A stretch of DNA of 64,000 bases from Bacteroidota bacterium. Lineage in GTDB: Bacteria > Bacteroidota > Bacteroidia > Sphingobacteriales > Sphingobacteriaceae. The position numbers and the translations under genes are program-made. This document shows positions 17,439 to 27,475 of the stretch, piece by piece (position 1 is the stretch's first letter; each line of letters starts with the position of its first letter). The stretch lies in NCBI GenBank assembly GCA_018266915.1, contig JAFDZM010000030.1, positions 62,001 through 126,000 on the forward strand. The letters are read 5' to 3'. The notes beneath the pieces were generated by a model. That model had not been told where the DNA came from, searched no databases, and was given only the letters and a program-made list of their open reading frames with translations.

Positions 17439-18911
17439 ATGTCACCAGCGGTTTTATTATCCTTCATCATCGGTTATTTCCTTGTATTACTCGTCATATC
17501 ATGGCTGACGTCAAGAAAGTCCTCCGATAATGACACTTTCTTTGTGGCTAACCGTAACTCCAAATGGTACCTGGTGGCTTTTGGGATGATAGGAACCGCG
17601 CTAAGTGGCGTTACCTTCATATCTGTTCCGGGTAAAGTTGGCGCCCCAAGCGGGGATCAATTTGCCTATTTTCAATTTATACTGGGCAATGCGGCAGGCT
17701 TCATCATCATTGCTACTGTATTGCTACCGCTTTATTATAGATTAAAGCTTACTTCCATCTACGGTTATATCGAACAAGCTTTAGGGATATGGAGCTATAA
17801 GACGGCGGCAGGCATATTCCTTATCAGTCGTACTATAGGATCATCTTTCCGGCTTTATCTGGTGGTGATCGTATTACAGAAATTCATTTTTGATAGCTAT
17901 CATATTCCTTTTGCAGTAACAGTACTGATCTGCCTTGTGCTGATATGGTCATACACCTTTAAAGGCGGGTTAAAGACTATCATCATTACCGATAGCTTGC
18001 AAACTTTGTTCCTGGTATCATCGGTTTTCCTGTCGCTGTTCTTTATGTGCCGCAGTCTGCACATGAGTATTTTTGAAGCGGCGGATGCCATCAAAAACAG
18101 CAGCTACTCAAAAATTTTCTTTTTTAACGACTTCCTGAGCAGTCATTTTCATTTCAGTAAACAGTTTTTAGGTGGTGTGTTTATTACCATCGGCATGACG
18201 GGGCTTGATCAGGATCTGATGCAGAAAAACCTGAGCATGAGCCACATCAAAGAAGCGCAAAAAAATATGTTCAGCTTCACGACGGTGTTTGTGATCATCA
18301 ATATATTTTTCTTAAGCGTTGGTGCTTTACTTTATATCTATGCCGCAAAATATGGCGTCACTGTTACCAAAACAGATTACTTATATCCTACCATCGCTTT
18401 AAAATATCTGGGTGTTGTTCCGGCGGTGGTGTTTATGCTTGGATTAACAGCGGCTACTTTTGCAACAACGGATTCCGCTTTAACGGCATTAACCACTTCT
18501 TTTTGCGTCGACTTTTTAGGGTTCACAAAAAACAAGGATATCAACAGTTCCGAAATGGTAAAAACCCGTCACGGGGTGCACATTGCCTTTTCATTGTTGA
18601 TGCTACTTACTATTGTGGTGTTCAATGCAATCAATAATGATGCTGTGGTTAGCGCTATCTTTAAAGTAGCTTCCTATACTTATGGACCGCTATTAGGATT
18701 ATATTCATTTGGCCTCTTTATGAAAAGAAGACAGGTGGCTGATAAACTGGTTCCGTTTATTTGTGTTATATCCCCTATAGTGTGTTATTTCCTCAGCACC
18801 GATTCGGCAAAATTACTCGGCGGATATGTTTTCGACAATGAGCTCATCATTGTGAACGGATTAATTACTTTTGTCGGGTTATGGCTCACCTCATCACGCA
18901 AAAGCCAATAA
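17439..18911 (+). CDS. Sodium:solute symporter family protein
   Basis: SSS-family transporter of 490 aa with about 13 membrane helices. The first helices carry FFVANRNSKWYLVAFGMIGTALSGVTF, typical of this family, and the sodium-site region FATTDSALTALTTSF occurs in helix 8. Substrate cannot be read from sequence; relatives move sugars, sialic acid, or amino acids. It is followed after 36 bases by a LOG-family gene on the same strand. Confidence 0.9.
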   Translation: MSPAVLLSFIIGYFLVLLVISWLTSRKSSDNDTFFVANRNSKWYLVAFGMIGTALSGVTFISVPGKVGAPSGDQFAYFQFILGNAAGFIIIATVLLPLYYRLKLTSIYGYIEQALGIWSYKTAAGIFLISRTIGSSFRLYLVVIVLQKFIFDSYHIPFAVTVLICLVLIWSYTFKGGLKTIIITDSLQTLFLVSSVFLSLFFMCRSLHMSIFEAADAIKNSSYSKIFFFNDFLSSHFHFSKQFLGGVFITIGMTGLDQDLMQKNLSMSHIKEAQKNMFSFTTVFVIINIFFLSVGALLYIYAAKYGVTVTKTDYLYPTIALKYLGVVPAVVFMLGLTAATFATTDSALTALTTSFCVDFLGFTKNKDINSSEMVKTRHGVHIAFSLLMLLTIVVFNAINNDAVVSAIFKVASYTYGPLLGLYSFGLFMKRRQVADKLVPFICVISPIVCYFLSTDSAKLLGGYVFDNELIIVNGLITFVGLWLTSSRKSQ

Positions 18912-18947
18912 TGCAACATTTACACTACTGAATACGAATAACAGGAT

Positions 18948-19655
18948 ATGACTGGTGAAGATAAAATAAGACAGGCTTTTGAGAATAAGAACTGGCAGGA
19001 AATAAAAGTCACCGACTCGTGGCAGATATTCAAGATCATGGCCGAGTTTGTGGATGGGTTTGAGAAACTGGCTAAAATAGGTCCGTGTGTGTCCATTTTT
19101 GGCTCGGCACGCACACATAATGATAATAAATATTATAAGCTGGCTGAGGACACCGCGCGATTACTGACTGAACGTGGTTACGGTGTGATCTCGGGCGGCG
19201 GTCCGGGTGTAATGGAAGCAGCTAATAAAGGGGCTTACGAGGCCGGCGGTAAATCAGTGGGTTTAAATATAGAGCTGCCATTCGAGCAATTCCACAATAA
19301 ATACATTGACCGCGATAAGCTGTTAGAGTTCGATTACTTCTTTATCCGAAAGGTAATGTTTATGAAATACTCTCAAGGCTTTATCATCCTGCCTGGTGGG
19401 TTTGGTACAATGGATGAATCGTTTGAGGCGATCACCTTAATTCAAACCGGTAAAATCGCACGTTTCCCAATCGTTTTTGTAGGCCTCGATTACTGGGGTG
19501 GATTATTTAAATGGGTTGAAGAAACAATGCTTGCACGTGAACACAATATCAGTCCGGATGATTTAAACCTTTACCGCTTAGTGGACACTGCAGAAGAAGC
19601 GGCTGAGCATATCTTCCGTTTCTACGAGAAGTATGTATTGAAACCGAATTTCTAA
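18948..19655 (+). CDS. LOG-family protein (TIGR00730, Rossmann fold)
   Basis: Nucleoside 5'-monophosphate phosphoribohydrolase-like protein, formerly called lysine decarboxylase-like. The two family motifs are present: SGGGPGVMEAANKGA and PGGFGTMDESFE (the PGGxGTxxE motif that holds catalytic Arg/Glu). The 235-aa length is that of the longer bacterial LOG class, which has an N-terminal helical extension. Physiological substrate in bacteria is usually AMP or modified nucleotides. It ends 4 bases inside the convergent TlpA-like gene. Confidence 0.9.
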   Translation: MTGEDKIRQAFENKNWQEIKVTDSWQIFKIMAEFVDGFEKLAKIGPCVSIFGSARTHNDNKYYKLAEDTARLLTERGYGVISGGGPGVMEAANKGAYEAGGKSVGLNIELPFEQFHNKYIDRDKLLEFDYFFIRKVMFMKYSQGFIILPGGFGTMDESFEAITLIQTGKIARFPIVFVGLDYWGGLFKWVEETMLAREHNISPDDLNLYRLVDTAEEAAEHIFRFYEKYVLKPNF

Positions 19656-20773
19656 TCCTTATTGGGTTTATCTGCCAGTTCAATCATTGCTGTCATCTCG
19701 TCCAATACCTTATTTGGTGTGCCTGAGTTGCCGGTATAAGTAAACCGGATATTGCCAGTTTTATCAATGACAATCTTTGTCGGAATAGCAGTGATGTTAT
19801 ATAGCTGCCCTACTTTCGTGTATTTACTTCCTGAAAGCTTTTCGTCAAGCAGTACACGAAAATTGTAGTGGCTATCCTTTATAAACTTTCTGACATCTTC
19901 TGCATAATAATCGCCGTTCTCCCACAAATCAATAAAGAAAAACTTCACATCAGGGTTGTTCTTAAACTTCTTTACCGCTAACTGCATACCAGGAAAAGAG
20001 GTTTTACACGGCGTGCACCATGTGGCCCAAAAATCCAGAATCACGATCTTTCCTCTTAAATCAGTAAGCGAGACTTTCTTTCCATCCAGGTCTTTTAAAG
20101 AGAAAACAGGTGCGGGCTTTTTTATCATTTTCTGAGCAAGATCAGCTTTCAACTTAATCATCGACTTATAATGCTCACCTGGTATCGTATCTATATGGAT
20201 AGTGGTTTTAAATGTTGTCGCAGCCAATTGAGGCCATAGTGCGATATAATCCTTCTGATACTCGTCGCTGTTTTGGGGATATAGTAAAAATTCTTTTTTA
20301 TACAATTCGGCTCCCTGCTTAATATTCTTTACCACTTTTGCATAAGCAGTTCCAAAACCACTGGAATAAAAGTAGGCTTCTGAGGCATAAGCGCCTGCAA
20401 CCGGTTTTTTATCTTTAAAAACTGGATACAGGTAACCAGTATCGTTATTATTATCCACCTCTTCGCCCGAGCTGATCTTTACAAAGAAAGCCTTTGCATT
20501 TTTGTCTATAACGAACTCACCGGTTAACGAATTACCTGATTTCTTCAGACTAATATTTAACGTCTGGAACTTCTTGTAATCCATAAAATACACTGAAGCT
20601 TTGATTTCCTTTTTGTTATGCAGAAAAGCACTTGAAGGACTATAAGAAATAGTTATTCTTTCAGCTGCCTCAGGATATGGATCGGACAATTTAAGGCGTG
20701 TTATAGATTGGGCGCTTGCCAATTGTACGCACAGGAAACTATATATTGTAAGAAGTGATTTAAATTTTGTCAT
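19652..20773 (-). CDS. TlpA-like thioredoxin-domain protein, short paralog
   Basis: Exported 373-aa protein with a Sec signal (1-21, ending LASAQ). Residues about 22-190 form an N-terminal beta-rich domain shared with the neighbouring 650-aa protein (LKLSDPYPEA, VDNNNDTGYLYPVFKDKKPVAGAYASEA). The C-terminal thioredoxin domain starts at PAPVFSLKDLDGK and has the redox pair in WATWCTPCKTSFPG. Probably a periplasmic or outer-membrane-associated thiol-disulfide protein. It lacks the central TPR-like region of its paralog, so it looks like an internally shortened duplicate. Confidence 0.88.
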   Translation of the reverse strand: MTKFKSLLTIYSFLCVQLASAQSITRLKLSDPYPEAAERITISYSPSSAFLHNKKEIKASVYFMDYKKFQTLNISLKKSGNSLTGEFVIDKNAKAFFVKISSGEEVDNNNDTGYLYPVFKDKKPVAGAYASEAYFYSSGFGTAYAKVVKNIKQGAELYKKEFLLYPQNSDEYQKDYIALWPQLAATTFKTTIHIDTIPGEHYKSMIKLKADLAQKMIKKPAPVFSLKDLDGKKVSLTDLRGKIVILDFWATWCTPCKTSFPGMQLAVKKFKNNPDVKFFFIDLWENGDYYAEDVRKFIKDSHYNFRVLLDEKLSGSKYTKVGQLYNITAIPTKIVIDKTGNIRFTYTGNSGTPNKVLDEMTAMIELADKPNKD

Positions 20774-20853
20774 CAGTGACCGGTTTATGGCTAGTTGGTG
20801 CTTTTAAAACGAAAAAATTATATAAACATTATAAGCCATAAATTTCATAAAAA

Positions 20854-20876
20854 AAAGCGGCCTTATCAGCCGCTTT
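20854..20876 (-). terminator. Terminator of the long TlpA-like gene
   Basis: AAAGCGGC / GCCGCTTT stem with loop CTTATCA; on the minus strand it runs into a T tract (the A run at 20848-20856). It separates the two TlpA-like paralogs into different transcripts. Confidence 0.88.
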
Positions 20877-20897
20877 GTCTTCTCATGCTTGTTTTTA

Positions 20898-22850
20898 TTA
20901 CTTGCTTTTAATTCCGTTATTGTTTGGCACTACAGCAACAGCGTCGGGATTTTGGGCCATATCGATCATATCGGTTACCTCGTCCAATATTTTATCCGCC
21001 GAGCCTGAATAACCGATGTATTTGAAACGGATATTCCCATTTTTGTCGATAATAAACTTTGTTGGAATACCGCTTACTTCATATGCGGTCACAATTTTAG
21101 CTTGCTTTCCTTCAGCATTCTTTTCATCGATCAATACATGAAAAGTGTACTTGTTATCAGCGATGAATTTCTTCACGGCGTCTACATAATTATCACCGTT
21201 TTCCCAGGTGTCAACAAATAAAAATTTCACATTCGGATCATCTTTGTATTTGTTCACAGCCAGTTGCATACCAGGAAATGATGCTTTACAAGGCCCGCAC
21301 CAGGTAGCCCAAAAATCAACAACTACAGTTTTACCTTTCAGATCAGCAAGCGAAACCGCGTTGCCGTACAAATCTTTCAATGTAAAAGCTGGGGCAGGTT
21401 GATTGATCATTGTTTTTGCCAGGTCGCTCTTTGTCTTATCCTTAAATGATTTTTCTAAAGATGCCAGGTATTCGTCGTATCCCGTGTCATTGCCTTTTGC
21501 TTTGATATATTCTTTCTTTAACAACGCTTTCATTGATTCGGAGCCATGCCCATCTCTCACCATTTTTTCAGAAAAATCCTTTGCCTTTGCAGTTTGGCCT
21601 AAAGCCTCTAATATCTGCAGGTAATTATCCCCTACTTCGGGATCAACATTTTTACTATGATCTATTACCTGCTGTTCATATTGAAGTGCCTCGTCATACT
21701 TACCTTGTTTAAATAAAATATAAGCGTAGGTATCAGCATACAAATCATGAGAATATTCATAGTTCTTCTTCACCTGGCTGATAGAAGCATAAGGCTGAGC
21801 TTGCGGATTAGCGATAGCAGCCGTCATAATATCCAGCGATTGTTTAGACATCTTAGCGGCGTCATCCATTTTTTCGCCCTTCTTTGCCCATTCGTAAGCA
21901 ATGTTATTGAGGGTCATTGCCAGATTGGTCTTATTTTTTAATTGACTTTCATATTTGTGATAATTATCTAAATCTCCCTTTTGCAGGTATGCTGATGCCA
22001 GTTGCCACCTGAAATTATCTAACAAAGCATTCTTTTCCGAAGTGCTTTCCGGATATTTTTTTAAATAGGCCTGGTAAATCGAATCCTTTTTAGCAGGGTC
22101 TTTTTCTTTGAAAAATGCCGTACTCGCTTCATTTTTTACGAATGTGCCATTAGGAAATTTTGCCCGGATAACTGCATTTAATGAATCCTGCCCTTTTGTA
22201 TTTTTAGTCACCCTTAAAAGACTTGAAGCTAACATCAAATCGTCTTCATGATTGCTTTTTTCAAGGTTGTTGATCTTTGCATTTATTTCTGCTTTATGTT
22301 CTGGCTCCTTGCTGAGCATGCTGTAATAGCCAAATCCGTATTCTCTCTCACTTTCAGGATATAATGCAAATTCCCTTTTGTATAATTCCTCGGCTTTAGG
22401 CAAGTCATTTTTTATTTTTGCCATGTAGTTTCCCATTCCGCTGGATATTGTGAAAGCCTCGCTTGCATAAGCGCCTTTTACCGGTTTTTTATCTTTATAT
22501 ACCAGGTATATATACCCCCTATCATTGTTATTATCTACCCCACCCTCTGCCGCTATTTTTATAATAAATGCTTTGGCCGCCGAATTGACAGTAATTTCGC
22601 CCTTTAACAATTTCCCATCAGGCTTTAACTCAATATCATCAGCAGGATAGTTTTTATTATCAAGGTAAAACACGGTTCCGGCAATGTCTTTTTTACCGTC
22701 TGTAACCGTGCCTGCCGGATCATAAGTTAGGCTGATTTTTTCTCCTGCTAAAGGAAACTCATCAGATAGTTTTAAATGCTGCTCTTGAGCAAATACAGTT
22801 TGTGCAGCCACTAATGCGGGCAATACCAATAAGGGTTTAAGGATTTTCAT
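20898..22850 (-). CDS. TlpA-like thioredoxin-domain protein, long paralog with TPR-like region
   Basis: Exported 650-aa protein: Sec signal (1-21, ending VFAQ), N-terminal beta domain (22-150), a central helical region (about 160-480) with helix-turn-helix repeats that look like TPRs (for example YAYILFKQGKYDEALQYEQQVI), and a C-terminal TlpA thioredoxin domain with WATWCGPCKASFPG. Proteins of this architecture are numerous in Bacteroidota and are thought to reduce or isomerise disulfides in the cell envelope. Its start is divergent from the MFS gene, 277 bases away. Confidence 0.88.
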   Translation of the reverse strand: MKILKPLLVLPALVAAQTVFAQEQHLKLSDEFPLAGEKISLTYDPAGTVTDGKKDIAGTVFYLDNKNYPADDIELKPDGKLLKGEITVNSAAKAFIIKIAAEGGVDNNNDRGYIYLVYKDKKPVKGAYASEAFTISSGMGNYMAKIKNDLPKAEELYKREFALYPESEREYGFGYYSMLSKEPEHKAEINAKINNLEKSNHEDDLMLASSLLRVTKNTKGQDSLNAVIRAKFPNGTFVKNEASTAFFKEKDPAKKDSIYQAYLKKYPESTSEKNALLDNFRWQLASAYLQKGDLDNYHKYESQLKNKTNLAMTLNNIAYEWAKKGEKMDDAAKMSKQSLDIMTAAIANPQAQPYASISQVKKNYEYSHDLYADTYAYILFKQGKYDEALQYEQQVIDHSKNVDPEVGDNYLQILEALGQTAKAKDFSEKMVRDGHGSESMKALLKKEYIKAKGNDTGYDEYLASLEKSFKDKTKSDLAKTMINQPAPAFTLKDLYGNAVSLADLKGKTVVVDFWATWCGPCKASFPGMQLAVNKYKDDPNVKFLFVDTWENGDNYVDAVKKFIADNKYTFHVLIDEKNAEGKQAKIVTAYEVSGIPTKFIIDKNGNIRFKYIGYSGSADKILDEVTDMIDMAQNPDAVAVVPNNNGIKSK

Positions 22851-23127
22851 GGGGTAAATTTTAAAATAGTAACACCATTAGCAGGCAAAAACCAATGCCG
22901 CAATTCACAAGAATATTTCTCTGTCAATGTATCAAATGCTTAGGGTGATGCAATTTAATAACTAATTCAATTAAATATTAATACTTCTTCGTCAGTCTTT
23001 TAATATCTATGACGAGTTTTGTTTAAAACATTTTAACAGTTTTAATGCTATATTGGCAATGTTATTGCATTAATAATAACAGGGCTTTAAACATTCCAGT
23101 GATTGGGGATGTTGTTTATTACCCATT

Positions 23128-24351
23128 ATGAGTATACAACCTAAAACCAAAACATCAGCAGCGGTTGGATTTATTTTTGTCACCATCTTTATTGATGTGC
23201 TGGGTTTGGGCATTATTATTCCTGTTATTCCTAAACTGCTACAGCAACTGGGACATACTGACAATGCTGTTGCTTCCGAAATAAACGGCTGGCTCACGTT
23301 TACTTACGCTTTAATGCAGGTACTGTTTTCACCTTTCCTGGGTAACCTTAGCGACCGTTTTGGCAGGCGCCCGATATTATTGATCTCTCTTTTCGGATTT
23401 AGTATTGACTATCTCTTTATGGCATTCGCCCCATCTATTTTCTGGCTTTTTGTCGGGCGCACTATTGCGGGCATTACCGGCGCTACTATGGCCACTGGTA
23501 CAGCCTACATTGCTGATGTAAGTGAGGGCGATAAACGTTCGGCTAATTTTGGGTTGATTGGGGCAGCCTCTGGGTTGGGTTTCATTATTGGCATATCAGG
23601 CGGAGCATTTTTGGGCGAATTGAATATTAAATTCCCTTTCATTGCTGCTGCGGCTGCTGCAATGTTCAATGCGTTATGGGGATTGTTTGTATTGCCGGAA
23701 TCATTGGATGCTGAACATCGGCGTAAGTTTGAATGGAAACGTGCCAACCCAATTGGCTCGATACAAAACCTGAGCAAATATGCCTCATTAGCGGGGCTTG
23801 CAGTTGCGTTTACTCTGGTTTATATAGCACAAAAGGCAGTTGAGTATCAGTTGCCTTTTTATGTATATGAAAAATTCAACTGGTCTATGCACAGCGTGGG
23901 CATCCTCGGTATATTCATAGGCGTGTTGCTTATCAGCATACAAGGCGGATTGCTTCGTTTGCTCATTCCTAAATTCGGATTGAAGAATAATATTATATGG
24001 GGACTACTATCATATGGCTTGGGCTTAACGCTGATTGCTTTCGCCAGTTACGGCTGGCAGGTTTTTGTGTACATGATACCTTATTGTCTTGGCGGAGTAT
24101 CAGGACCGGCACTGCAAAGCATGATCACCAGTAAATTTGAGAAAAATGAGCAGGGTGAGTTACAGGGAGGATTAAACCTGCTTTCGAGCCTAAGTTTGAT
24201 ATTCGGACCAGTAATAATGGGCTACACTTTTAAAGCATTTGCGCATAAAGGCTCATCTATTTATTTTCCGGGTGCGCCTTACATACTCGGAGCCCTGTTA
24301 GTGTTTATCAGTACCATGATCGTTATAAAAAGTCTGAAAAAGCTTAACTAA
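23128..24351 (+). CDS. MFS transporter, TetA-like drug exporter subfamily
   Basis: 407-aa, 12-helix major facilitator protein. The cytoplasmic loop 2-3 motif GNLSDRFGRRPILL (motif A) is complete, and motif C of drug:H+ antiporters is recognisable in GLIGAASGLGFIIG of helix 5. The N-terminal DVLGLGIIIPVIPKLL is as in TetA(P/class A) proteins. Substrate is not predictable; resistance cannot be inferred. No regulator is adjacent. It overlaps the convergent DUF502 gene by 4 bases. Confidence 0.9.
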   Translation: MSIQPKTKTSAAVGFIFVTIFIDVLGLGIIIPVIPKLLQQLGHTDNAVASEINGWLTFTYALMQVLFSPFLGNLSDRFGRRPILLISLFGFSIDYLFMAFAPSIFWLFVGRTIAGITGATMATGTAYIADVSEGDKRSANFGLIGAASGLGFIIGISGGAFLGELNIKFPFIAAAAAAMFNALWGLFVLPESLDAEHRRKFEWKRANPIGSIQNLSKYASLAGLAVAFTLVYIAQKAVEYQLPFYVYEKFNWSMHSVGILGIFIGVLLISIQGGLLRLLIPKFGLKNNIIWGLLSYGLGLTLIAFASYGWQVFVYMIPYCLGGVSGPALQSMITSKFEKNEQGELQGGLNLLSSLSLIFGPVIMGYTFKAFAHKGSSIYFPGAPYILGALLVFISTMIVIKSLKKLN

Positions 24352-24941
24352 TCCAAACCGCTTACCCCACCGGAGATCACAAATTTCATCATATCAGCAG
24401 CACTTTTGTCTATTTGTTTTACTTTTTCCGCCGGAATGATTACGACTTGTCCTGCAAATGAGTAAGAGAACGGAAAATAAACTGCCACATCACCCGGCAA
24501 ACCTATTTTGGCCAAATCCTTTTGTACAAGAAATCCTATTTTCTTTAAACCAAACTCATTTAACTCGACCAATACCGGCTCATTAAATTTCTTTTCTTCG
24601 CCTACAAAAGCCTCCGTAAGGTCTTTAATAGATGAATACAGAAACTTAAAAAGTGGCAGTCGGTCTATCCACCGATTGAGCCATTGTTTGATTGGATCTG
24701 TGATGACGTTGGTTACCAGGATACCTACAATCAAAATAATGACCAGCACATTCAATATGCCTAATCCGGGTATATAAATCGGCTGGCCTTTGCTGTCCGT
24801 TAGGAAAATGCCGCTTAAGTTTAAGGATTCATCAATTTTTGCCACTCCCCAGAAAATCAGGAAGGCAGCAGCTCCGATGGGGATGACGACAATTAATCCT
24901 TTAACAAAATAATTCAGCAGGGCTCCGGCAATTCTTTTCAT
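24348..24941 (-). CDS. DUF502 membrane protein
   Basis: 197-aa integral membrane protein with two N-terminal helices (about 9-31 and 54-76) and a soluble C-terminal part. PLFKFLYSSIKDLTEAFVG and GDVAVYFPFSYSFAGQVVIIPAEKV are hallmarks of the DUF502 family, conserved in many bacteria and in plants (LCV/COV-like proteins) without known biochemical role. It is 15 bases after murF-alr on the same strand, so it is probably co-transcribed with a peptidoglycan gene. Confidence 0.88.
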   Translation of the reverse strand: MKRIAGALLNYFVKGLIVVIPIGAAAFLIFWGVAKIDESLNLSGIFLTDSKGQPIYIPGLGILNVLVIILIVGILVTNVITDPIKQWLNRWIDRLPLFKFLYSSIKDLTEAFVGEEKKFNEPVLVELNEFGLKKIGFLVQKDLAKIGLPGDVAVYFPFSYSFAGQVVIIPAEKVKQIDKSAADMMKFVISGGVSGLD

Positions 24942-24956
24942 GGCAGTAGTAAATTT

Positions 24957-27419
24957 CTACTCGTAAAAGTACACTCTTTTTACCCTTTGCGAAATATTGG
25001 TCAGTATTTCATAGGGAATGGTACCGATCTCACGAGCAAGCTCCTCGATGGTCAAGTGGTCATTAAAAACGATGACATCGTCACCTTCACGAACATCTAC
25101 ATTGCTTACATCCAGCATGGTCATATCCATTGATATATTACCTACCGTCGGCACCAACTTCCCTTTAATGAGCATCTTGCCTACTCCGTTACCAAATGCA
25201 CGCAGGTAGCCGTCGGCATAACCAATGCGAACGGTAGCGACTTTGCCATTATGGGTTAATTTTCCATTACGATTGTAACCTATTGTATCATTTGCGACAA
25301 CCTTTCGCACTTGTGATACACTGGTTTTTAAGGTTGCTATGGGTTGTAACACACCTGAACCAGCCGCAACAGAGGCATCAATGCCATACAAACCAATTCC
25401 CAGCCTCACCATATCAAAATGAGCTGAAGGCCAGCGAATGATTCCGCCTGTGTTTGAAATATGCTTGATCACCCTATAACCCAACGCCTTCTCGATCTTG
25501 GTAAAAGCTTTCTCAAAGCGTTTGATCTGCTTCTTGGTAAAGTCGTCATGTTCAGGCGCATCACTCGCCACGAAATGGGAGAAAACGGATTGTACTTTGA
25601 TAAACCTGTTTTCTTCAATCAGGTCGCAAAGCGTATCGATATCGTGTTCCTCAAAACCGAGACGGTGCATACCTGTATCGATCTTAAGATGCACGGGGTA
25701 ATTACTCAAGCCATGCGATAACGCATATTTTACAAACTCATCCAACAGGTTAAAGCTGAATATTTCTGGCTCTAACTTAAATTCAATCAGCTTATCAAAT
25801 GCAGATAACTCAGGGTTGAGAACCATTACAGGCAGTGTAATGCCCGCCTGCCTCAAGGCTACACCTTCATCAATATAAGCTACCGCGAGGTAATCCACCT
25901 TGTTATATTGAAGCATATTAGCTACTTCAAACGTTCCGCTGCCATAGGAAAACGCTTTGACCATTGCCATGATCTTCACGCCAGGCTTCAGTTTTGATTT
26001 GTAGAAGTTCAGGTTGTTCAGGAGTGCATTCAGGCTGACCTCCATTACCGTCTCGTGTGCCTTTAGACTTAATGCCGAACTGATACGTTCAAACTCAAAA
26101 CTTCTCGCTCCTTTTATCAGGATGGTTTCATTATCAAAATTCAGTTCATTCAGGTGCTGAAGCAAGGTATTGGTATCCGGATAGAAGTGTTTCTTTTCCA
26201 GCTTAAAATATTCTTTATGAGCAGATAGCGCCTCTCCTACACCAACAAACTTGTTTACCTTTCTGCTTTTAATCATATCGGCTACCTGTCTGTACAATAC
26301 ATTCTGCTCTAATCCCGATTGATAAATATCCGAAAGAATAAGCGTTCTTGTTGGATGCTGATTTTGCTGATTAAGAAAGTTCAAAGCAATCTCCAGCGAC
26401 TGCACATCAGAGTTGTAAGAATCATCGATCACTGAGCAATCATTAATACCATTTTTCAGTTCCAGGCGCATGCTTACCGGGCTCAACCGCTCTATTCTCT
26501 TATCAACCTCAACCGGATTATAGCCTATTGCCAGCATAGTTGCCCAGCAAACTATGGCATTTTCTATTGAGGCTTCGTCCATGAAAGGTATCAGGCATTC
26601 TATCTCCTTTCCCCTGTATTTGGCGCGTAAGTAATAGTTTCGGGATATAACCGTCTCCGCAAACACATACAGATCAGCCTGGTTAAACCGCCTGCTCCAG
26701 CTAAAGCAGTCCTTAACAGGAATATGCTTTTTATAATCTACCAGTTGATCATAATTATGGATCAGCAGTTTGCAATGCGCAAAAAGTTTCAGCTTTTCAA
26801 GTATTTTCTCTCTGCGATCTTTAAAACCTTCATCATGCGCCGGACCGATGTGGGTTAATACGCCTATTGATGGCTTAATGATAGCCTCCAGGCGCTCCAT
26901 CTCATTCACTGTAGAGATACCTGCCTCAAAAATCCCCAGGTTATCTTTATCATTGATCTGCCATACTGAAAGCGGCACACCTATCTGCGAGTTATAACTT
27001 TTGGGGTTACGAACAATCGTTCTATCAGAAACCAGCAATTGGTATAACCACTCCTTTACAATGGTTTTGCCGTTACTACCTGTAATGCCTATCACTTCTA
27101 AATTAAAGCGATTGCGGTGATATGCTGCCAATTTTTGCAAAGCATCCAGCACATTATCAACCAGCAGAAAATTCGCGCCGGGCATTTTGATCCCGGTTTG
27201 GTGTGTTACCACAAAATTGCGTACACCAGCTGCATAAGCTTCAGCAACAAACTCATGGCCGTTGCGGCGGCCGCTTAATGCAAAGAACAACCCTTCCGAG
27301 GCGTTGGTAATACGACGGCTGTCGGTCAGCAAAACGCTGATGGTGTCATCGGTTTCAATAACCCCGCCTGCATTAATGATCTGCTGAACTTCACGGATAG
27401 AATAATGGTTGCTAAGCAT
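24957..27419 (-). CDS. MurF-alanine racemase fusion (UDP-MurNAc-tripeptide:D-Ala-D-Ala ligase / alanine racemase)
   Basis: Bifunctional peptidoglycan precursor enzyme of 820 aa. Residues 1-450 are MurF: Mur N-domain, ATP loop GSNGKT (114-119), central domain with IGPAHDEGF, C-domain with IDDSYNSD. Residues 460-820 are alanine racemase: Schiff-base lysine K488 in MVKAFSYGSG, HIDTG-like KIDTGMHRLGF, substrate-side GYNRNGK near the catalytic tyrosine, and GNISMDM. The fusion couples production of D-Ala with its use and is a known arrangement in Bacteroidota. Single start at 27419; divergent from recX. Confidence 0.96.
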   Translation of the reverse strand: MLSNHYSIREVQQIINAGGVIETDDTISVLLTDSRRITNASEGLFFALSGRRNGHEFVAEAYAAGVRNFVVTHQTGIKMPGANFLLVDNVLDALQKLAAYHRNRFNLEVIGITGSNGKTIVKEWLYQLLVSDRTIVRNPKSYNSQIGVPLSVWQINDKDNLGIFEAGISTVNEMERLEAIIKPSIGVLTHIGPAHDEGFKDRREKILEKLKLFAHCKLLIHNYDQLVDYKKHIPVKDCFSWSRRFNQADLYVFAETVISRNYYLRAKYRGKEIECLIPFMDEASIENAIVCWATMLAIGYNPVEVDKRIERLSPVSMRLELKNGINDCSVIDDSYNSDVQSLEIALNFLNQQNQHPTRTLILSDIYQSGLEQNVLYRQVADMIKSRKVNKFVGVGEALSAHKEYFKLEKKHFYPDTNTLLQHLNELNFDNETILIKGARSFEFERISSALSLKAHETVMEVSLNALLNNLNFYKSKLKPGVKIMAMVKAFSYGSGTFEVANMLQYNKVDYLAVAYIDEGVALRQAGITLPVMVLNPELSAFDKLIEFKLEPEIFSFNLLDEFVKYALSHGLSNYPVHLKIDTGMHRLGFEEHDIDTLCDLIEENRFIKVQSVFSHFVASDAPEHDDFTKKQIKRFEKAFTKIEKALGYRVIKHISNTGGIIRWPSAHFDMVRLGIGLYGIDASVAAGSGVLQPIATLKTSVSQVRKVVANDTIGYNRNGKLTHNGKVATVRIGYADGYLRAFGNGVGKMLIKGKLVPTVGNISMDMTMLDVSNVDVREGDDVIVFNDHLTIEELAREIGTIPYEILTNISQRVKRVYFYE

Positions 27420-27475
27420 GCTACGAATTTGCTTATATTTCTGCCAATAGAAGAATTTTTAACGAATTTTGGCAT

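Noticed and set aside
23128-24351. A tetracycline resistance gene
   Set aside because: The protein is TetA-like in fold and motifs, but no TetR gene is adjacent and substrate cannot be read from the sequence.
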